Source: Planctomycetales bacterium
Lineage (GTDB): Bacteria > Planctomycetota > Planctomycetia > Isosphaerales > Isosphaeraceae
Direction: 5' to 3'
NCBI GenBank assembly: GCA_027451455.1
Contig: DAIDJI010000025.1
Location: 1 to 17,902, forward strand
Length of the DNA stretch: 17,902 nucleotides
The notes under the pieces: generated by a model
What the model was told of the DNA's origin: nothing
Databases searched by the model: none
Seen by the model: the letters and a program-made list of their open reading frames with translations, nothing else
Shown here: piece by piece, positions 15,274 to 17,902 of the stretch
Layout of the letters: each line of letters begins with the position of its first letter
How positions within the stretch are numbered: position 1 is the stretch's first letter
Program-made: the position numbers and the translations under genes

Positions 15274-16248
15274 ATGAACCGAGTCCTCTCCCGAACACCG
15301 CTCACCCTGCTCGCCGCCCTCGCGATGATCGCGATGGTGCCCGGTCTCGCGCCCGCGGCCGAAGAACCCCAATTCGACCGCAAGGAAGACGTCATCTACG
15401 GTCGGAAGTACGGCACAGCCCTGACCCTGGACGTCTTCACCCCAAAGAAGGACGCGAAGGGCCTCGGAGTGATTCTGGTTGTCAGCGGCGGCTTCTTCTC
15501 GTCGCACGAGGCGATTCAGATGTCCTTCATCCGCCCGCTCATCGCCCGAGGCTACACCGTCTTCGCTGTCGTCCACGGGAGCCAGCCCCGGTATCAGGTC
15601 ACCGAGATCGTCAACGACCTGAACCGGGCCGTCCGTTTCATCCGCCACAACGCCCACGACTACCAGATCGACCCAGCTCGGATCGGCGTCACGGGAGCCT
15701 CCGCCGGCGGCCACCTCTCGCTGATGCTCGGCACCGCCGGGACCGCCGGCAACCCCGAGGCCCGCGACCCCGTCGACCGAGAGTCGAGCCGCGTCCAGGC
15801 CGTCGCCTGCTTCTTCCCTCCCACCGACTTCCTCAATTTCGGCGAGCCCGGCCGGAAGATGATCCACCCGACCGACCACGCCCCACCCTTCCGCGCTGCC
15901 TTCGATTACAAGGAACTCGACCCGAAGTCCAACCTCTGGGTGCCTGTCACCGACACCGCCAAACTCGAATCGATCGCCCAACGAATCTCTCCGGCTTACC
16001 ACGTCTCGGCCGACGATGCCCCTACCCTGATCATCCACGGCGACAAGGATCCGCTCGTACCCCTCCAGCAATCCAGGCGAATGGTCGACGAACTGAAGAA
16101 GGCCGGCGTCGAGACCCGCCTGATCGTCAAGCCGGGTGCCGGGCACGGCTGGCTCACCATAAACCAGGATATCCCCACTTTCCTCGACTGGTTCGATCAG
16201 CACCTCTCCACCCCGGCTCCCTCGAAACCCGCCGATCCTGCACACTAA
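15274..16248 (+). CDS. Secreted alpha/beta hydrolase (esterase/BD-FAE-like)
   Basis: This 324-residue exported hydrolase probably cleaves an ester or amide in the periplasm or outside the cell. A signal peptide (MNRVLSRTPLTLLAALAMIA, ending near APAA before EEPQ) is clear. The nucleophile elbow is GASAGG with Ser143. Asp259 in HGDKDPLVP and His291 in GAGHGW complete a plausible triad. VSGGFFSS near residue 74 is the oxyanion-type loop. The layout matches the alpha/beta hydrolase 3 / BD-FAE / prolyl-oligopeptidase-like group common in planctomycetes. The ATG at 15274 is preferred because GGAG at 15262-15265 lies eight bases before it and the signal peptide starts there; an alternative in-frame ATG at 15247 overlaps the macB stop and would add nine residues. 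It is probably in the macB transcript. Whether it acts on the NRPS product is unknown. Confidence 0.9.
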   Translation: MNRVLSRTPLTLLAALAMIAMVPGLAPAAEEPQFDRKEDVIYGRKYGTALTLDVFTPKKDAKGLGVILVVSGGFFSSHEAIQMSFIRPLIARGYTVFAVVHGSQPRYQVTEIVNDLNRAVRFIRHNAHDYQIDPARIGVTGASAGGHLSLMLGTAGTAGNPEARDPVDRESSRVQAVACFFPPTDFLNFGEPGRKMIHPTDHAPPFRAAFDYKELDPKSNLWVPVTDTAKLESIAQRISPAYHVSADDAPTLIIHGDKDPLVPLQQSRRMVDELKKAGVETRLIVKPGAGHGWLTINQDIPTFLDWFDQHLSTPAPSKPADPAH

Positions 16249-16381
16249 CTCGCCTAATTCGGCTGATGGACGCTGAAAATAAGCTCGATATAAGACGGGG
16301 GCATTCGGTGGGGATCGTCGAGCAACGGGTCGTAACGGGTGGCGCAAACCTCTGTTCGAGCCAGGTTGACGAGGATCGTGA

Positions 16382-16411
16382 TTGACGCGCGAGCGGGAGG
16401 CGGGATATATA
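16382..16411 (+). promoter_or_regulatory. Candidate sigma70-like promoter for the PAS sensor gene
   Basis: TTGACG (16382-16387) and TATATA (16406-16411) are 18 bases apart, matching consensus at five of six and four of six. A second TTGACG lies at 16366-16371. Transcription would start near 16418, giving a leader of about 440 nt before the ATG at 16858. Confidence 0.5.
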
Positions 16412-16483
16412 CATCATCGATTGAAGGGTATCTGGACAAAACGGGTAAGTATCGAGAGTGACCGGGAGCGGCAGTTGAAGGCA

Positions 16484-16505
16484 GGGCTCCTGGGAAAGGG
16501 GAGGG
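16484..16505 (+). promoter_or_regulatory. G-quadruplex motif in the leader
   Basis: GGG (16484-16486), five bases, GGG (16492-16494), three bases, GGGG (16498-16501), one base, GGG (16503-16505) meets the canonical four-tract rule on the + strand, so both the non-template DNA and the RNA could fold. GC-rich genomes have many such motifs; function is not shown. Confidence 0.4.
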
Positions 16506-16523
16506 AAAGAGGTCTTGAAGTGG

Positions 16524-16602
16524 ACCCCGGCAACTCTGGCCTTCGGGACGAAAGCGATCGGTCTGGAAACCTGGTTCCGTTGGGAGTGTTGCCGGACAGG
16601 GT
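16524..16602 (+). ncRNA. Candidate structured leader RNA element
   Basis: CCGGCAAC (16527-16534) pairs perfectly with GTTGCCGG (16588-16595). After a T/T mismatch, CT (16536-16537) pairs with AG (16585-16586). Alternatively the outer ACCC (16524-16527) can pair with GGGT (16599-16602). The enclosed segment contains CCTTCGGG, a UUCG-capped mini-hairpin, and GGTCTGGAAACC. It is in the predicted leader. One 8-bp match can arise by chance in this length, so confidence is low. Confidence 0.25.
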
Positions 16603-16765
16603 GATCTGTCGAGATGGGCTCCGCCGCCGCGTGGTGGGGGCGGGTCATCGAGCGGATCGGGGCGGGACGCATCTCCTGATGGCCATCTGGTGAGGTTGGT
16701 TCGATCGATCAACGACGCACGCGTATCTCGGGATGGCGATGGGTGAGTGGGCCTCGCGAAATGGG

Positions 16766-16784
16766 GGGCGATGTGCGATCGCCC
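16766..16784 (+). promoter_or_regulatory. Hairpin in the PAS gene leader
   Basis: GGGCGAT (16766-16772), loop GTGCG, ATCGCCC (16778-16784) is a perfect 7-bp stem. No T-run follows, so it is an mRNA structure or operator rather than a terminator. Confidence 0.35.
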
Positions 16785-16850
16785 GGCCGGAAAAGAGGCG
16801 CCGCCGGCTCGTTGCGGAACCGTGCTAACGGCCTGAGTTCGGGCTCGGGA

Positions 16851-16866
16851 GAGATCCATGGATCTC
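16851..16866. promoter_or_regulatory. Perfect 16-bp palindrome over the start codon
   Basis: GAGATCCATGGATCTC reads the same on both strands and is centred on the ATG at 16858-16860. The Shine-Dalgarno GGGAGAG (16847-16853) overlaps its left arm. It could be a dimeric-regulator site or simply chance, because the right arm also encodes Met-Asp-Leu. Confidence 0.35.
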
Positions 16867-17902
16867 GACAATTTCTCTCGGCGGATCGACACGATGACCG
16901 ACCAGCTTCGGGGCTGGGCCGGGTTCCGAACCGATGGGGCCTGCGATCCCGTCTCGGTCTTCGATCAGGTCACCTCTGCGCTCGAGGATTCGATGGAAGA
17001 GTTGCGAGTGGCCGAAGAGGAGCTCCGACGGCAGGGTGATGAGTTGCTGGGGTGGCGGGAGGCTGTCGAGGCCGAGCGGGATCGGTATCGCGAGCTTTGC
17101 GATTTCGCCTCCGATGCCTACCTCATGACCGATTCCGCAGGCCTGATCCGCGAGGCGAACCGGGCAGCCGGCGAGCTTCTGGGCGTCCCGCCCCATTTCC
17201 TGCGGGGGAAGCCGATCGCGAACTTCCTGCCGATCGAGGACCGATCGGTGTTCCGGGCCGGGATGCACCGGCTCCTCCTGGCCGGGCGCAGGGGCGAGTG
17301 GCCAGCCCGGTTCCAGCCGAGGACCGGCGGCGAGATCGCGGCAATGATCGACGCCGAGGCCGTTCGCGACCGCGACGACCAGCCGGTCGGAATCCGATGG
17401 ATGATCCGGGTGGCGCCTGCGCCCGCCCCACAGCCCGTCGAAGAGCCCGGCTCGGAAGGACTCGGCGACCTGCTCGACAGCGCCGGCGTGATCGTCTGGG
17501 AACTCGACGCCGAGACCGGCCGTCTTCGTCAGATCAGCCCAGGTATTGAGGTCCTTCTCGGCTATCCGATCCGCCGATGGAGCGGCGAGCCTGGGTTCTG
17601 GGCGTCGATCGTCCACCCCGAGGATCGCCCGCTCGTCGAATCCCGGCGCCGGCCGGGTTTCCCGGAGGGCCGCGATCGCGGTCAGGAATACCGGATGCTC
17701 GCCGCGGACGGGAGGGTCGTCTGGTTCCGAGAGATCCTCGCCCGCATCCCGGCCGGCGCCGGTCGGCCCGCGGTCGTCCGCGGTGGACTCTGGGAGATCA
17801 CCCGTCGGAAGCGAATCGAACGCCAGCTCTACACCGACCGCCGCCGCCTGGCGGATCGGCTTTCCGACGTCTCGTATCTCCAGAGTCTCGAAGGCCAGCT
17901 TC
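16858..17902 (+). CDS. Multi-PAS sensor protein, N-terminal part (3' end outside window)
   Basis: The frame is open from the ATG at 16858 to the window edge (348 residues seen). A charged helical, coiled-coil-like region (about 37-78, with EELRVAEEELRRQ) precedes PAS 1 (about 80-190), which has YLMTDSAGLIREANRAAGEL and the GKPIANFLP segment. A linker with APAPAPQP follows, then PAS 2 (about 200-320) with VHPEDRPLV, the EYRMLAADGRVVWFRE strands and the closing GGLWEITRRKRIERQL helix, typical of PAS-PAC. Such proteins sense a ligand, redox state or another signal and usually end in a histidine kinase, GGDEF or similar output, which lies outside the window. There is no signal peptide or membrane segment in the part seen, so it is cytoplasmic so far. 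The start is chosen because of GGGAGAG at 16847-16853 and because the coiled coil follows naturally. It has its own candidate promoter and a long leader. Confidence 0.88.
   Translation, partial: MDLDNFSRRIDTMTDQLRGWAGFRTDGACDPVSVFDQVTSALEDSMEELRVAEEELRRQGDELLGWREAVEAERDRYRELCDFASDAYLMTDSAGLIREANRAAGELLGVPPHFLRGKPIANFLPIEDRSVFRAGMHRLLLAGRRGEWPARFQPRTGGEIAAMIDAEAVRDRDDQPVGIRWMIRVAPAPAPQPVEEPGSEGLGDLLDSAGVIVWELDAETGRLRQISPGIEVLLGYPIRRWSGEPGFWASIVHPEDRPLVESRRRPGFPEGRDRGQEYRMLAADGRVVWFREILARIPAGAGRPAVVRGGLWEITRRKRIERQLYTDRRRLADRLSDVSYLQSLEGQL

Larger units (their letters stand above)
16249..16857. other. 609-bp non-coding stretch holding a promoter and long leader of the PAS gene
   Basis: No gene is supported; open frames on both strands here (for example 16254-16892 on the minus strand) give low-complexity Pro/Arg/Ser translations. 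From left to right it holds a sigma70-like promoter (16382-16411), a G-quadruplex motif (16484-16505), a long-range stem (16524-16602), a hairpin (16766-16784) and the start-codon palindrome (16851-16866). I found no clear intrinsic terminator after the hydrolase. Confidence 0.6.

Noticed and set aside
16524..16602. c-di-GMP-I (GEMM) riboswitch
   Set aside because: Only fragments of the core resemble it: the ACGCAAAGC element lacks a base and the two-helix architecture with its tetraloop and receptor cannot be drawn. Kept only as an unnamed structured candidate.
16254..16892. Minus-strand genes 16254-16892 and 16154-16672
   Set aside because: The translations are Pro/Arg/Ser-rich and without recognisable domains, and the region has features of a + strand leader.

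Overview
The window looks like a high-GC planctomycete chromosome, probably Isosphaeraceae-like. The best marker is a DUF1559 pseudopilin at 11362-12465, a family hugely expanded in Planctomycetes. The planctomycete-style MacB, the PAS protein and the GC-rich codon use fit. All supported genes are on the + strand. The lineage call is an inference from gene families, not from a marker gene.

Region 1 (1-9492) is the right-hand part of a non-ribosomal peptide synthetase (NRPS) locus cut by the window edge. A protein that ends just after a condensation (C) domain (1-1523) overlaps, by ATGA, a 2108-residue NRPS with order A-T-C-A-T followed by an unusual C-terminal reductase-like domain (1520-7846). 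That last domain resembles the free-standing cyanobacterial acyl-ACP reductase (AAR), including its nucleotide-binding glycines and its acyl-accepting cysteine, rather than a thioesterase or the usual SDR-type NRPS reductase. My reading of the A-domain pockets is Gly for the first and probably a basic residue for the second, so an X-Gly-(Lys/Arg-like)-aldehyde is a testable prediction. A SyrD/PvdE-type ABC exporter (7837-9492) overlaps the NRPS and would move the product across the inner membrane.

Region 2 (9493-16248) holds a MacA-like membrane-fusion protein (9631-10926), then a DUF1559 pseudopilin flanked by long non-coding stretches, one with a 42-bp tandem repeat, then a MacB-type ABC permease (13112-15250) and a secreted alpha/beta hydrolase (15274-16248). 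PvdE-like plus MacAB-like exporters beside an NRPS recall pyoverdine export (PvdE, PvdRT-OpmQ). No outer-membrane channel gene is visible.

Region 3 (16249-17902) is a 609-bp non-coding stretch, then the start of a multi-PAS sensor protein cut by the right edge. The stretch has a fair sigma70-like promoter at 16382-16411, which implies a leader of about 440 nt. The leader holds a G-quadruplex motif, a long-range stem, a hairpin, and a perfect 16-bp palindrome over the start codon.

I see no tRNA, rRNA, CRISPR array, transposase or attachment site.
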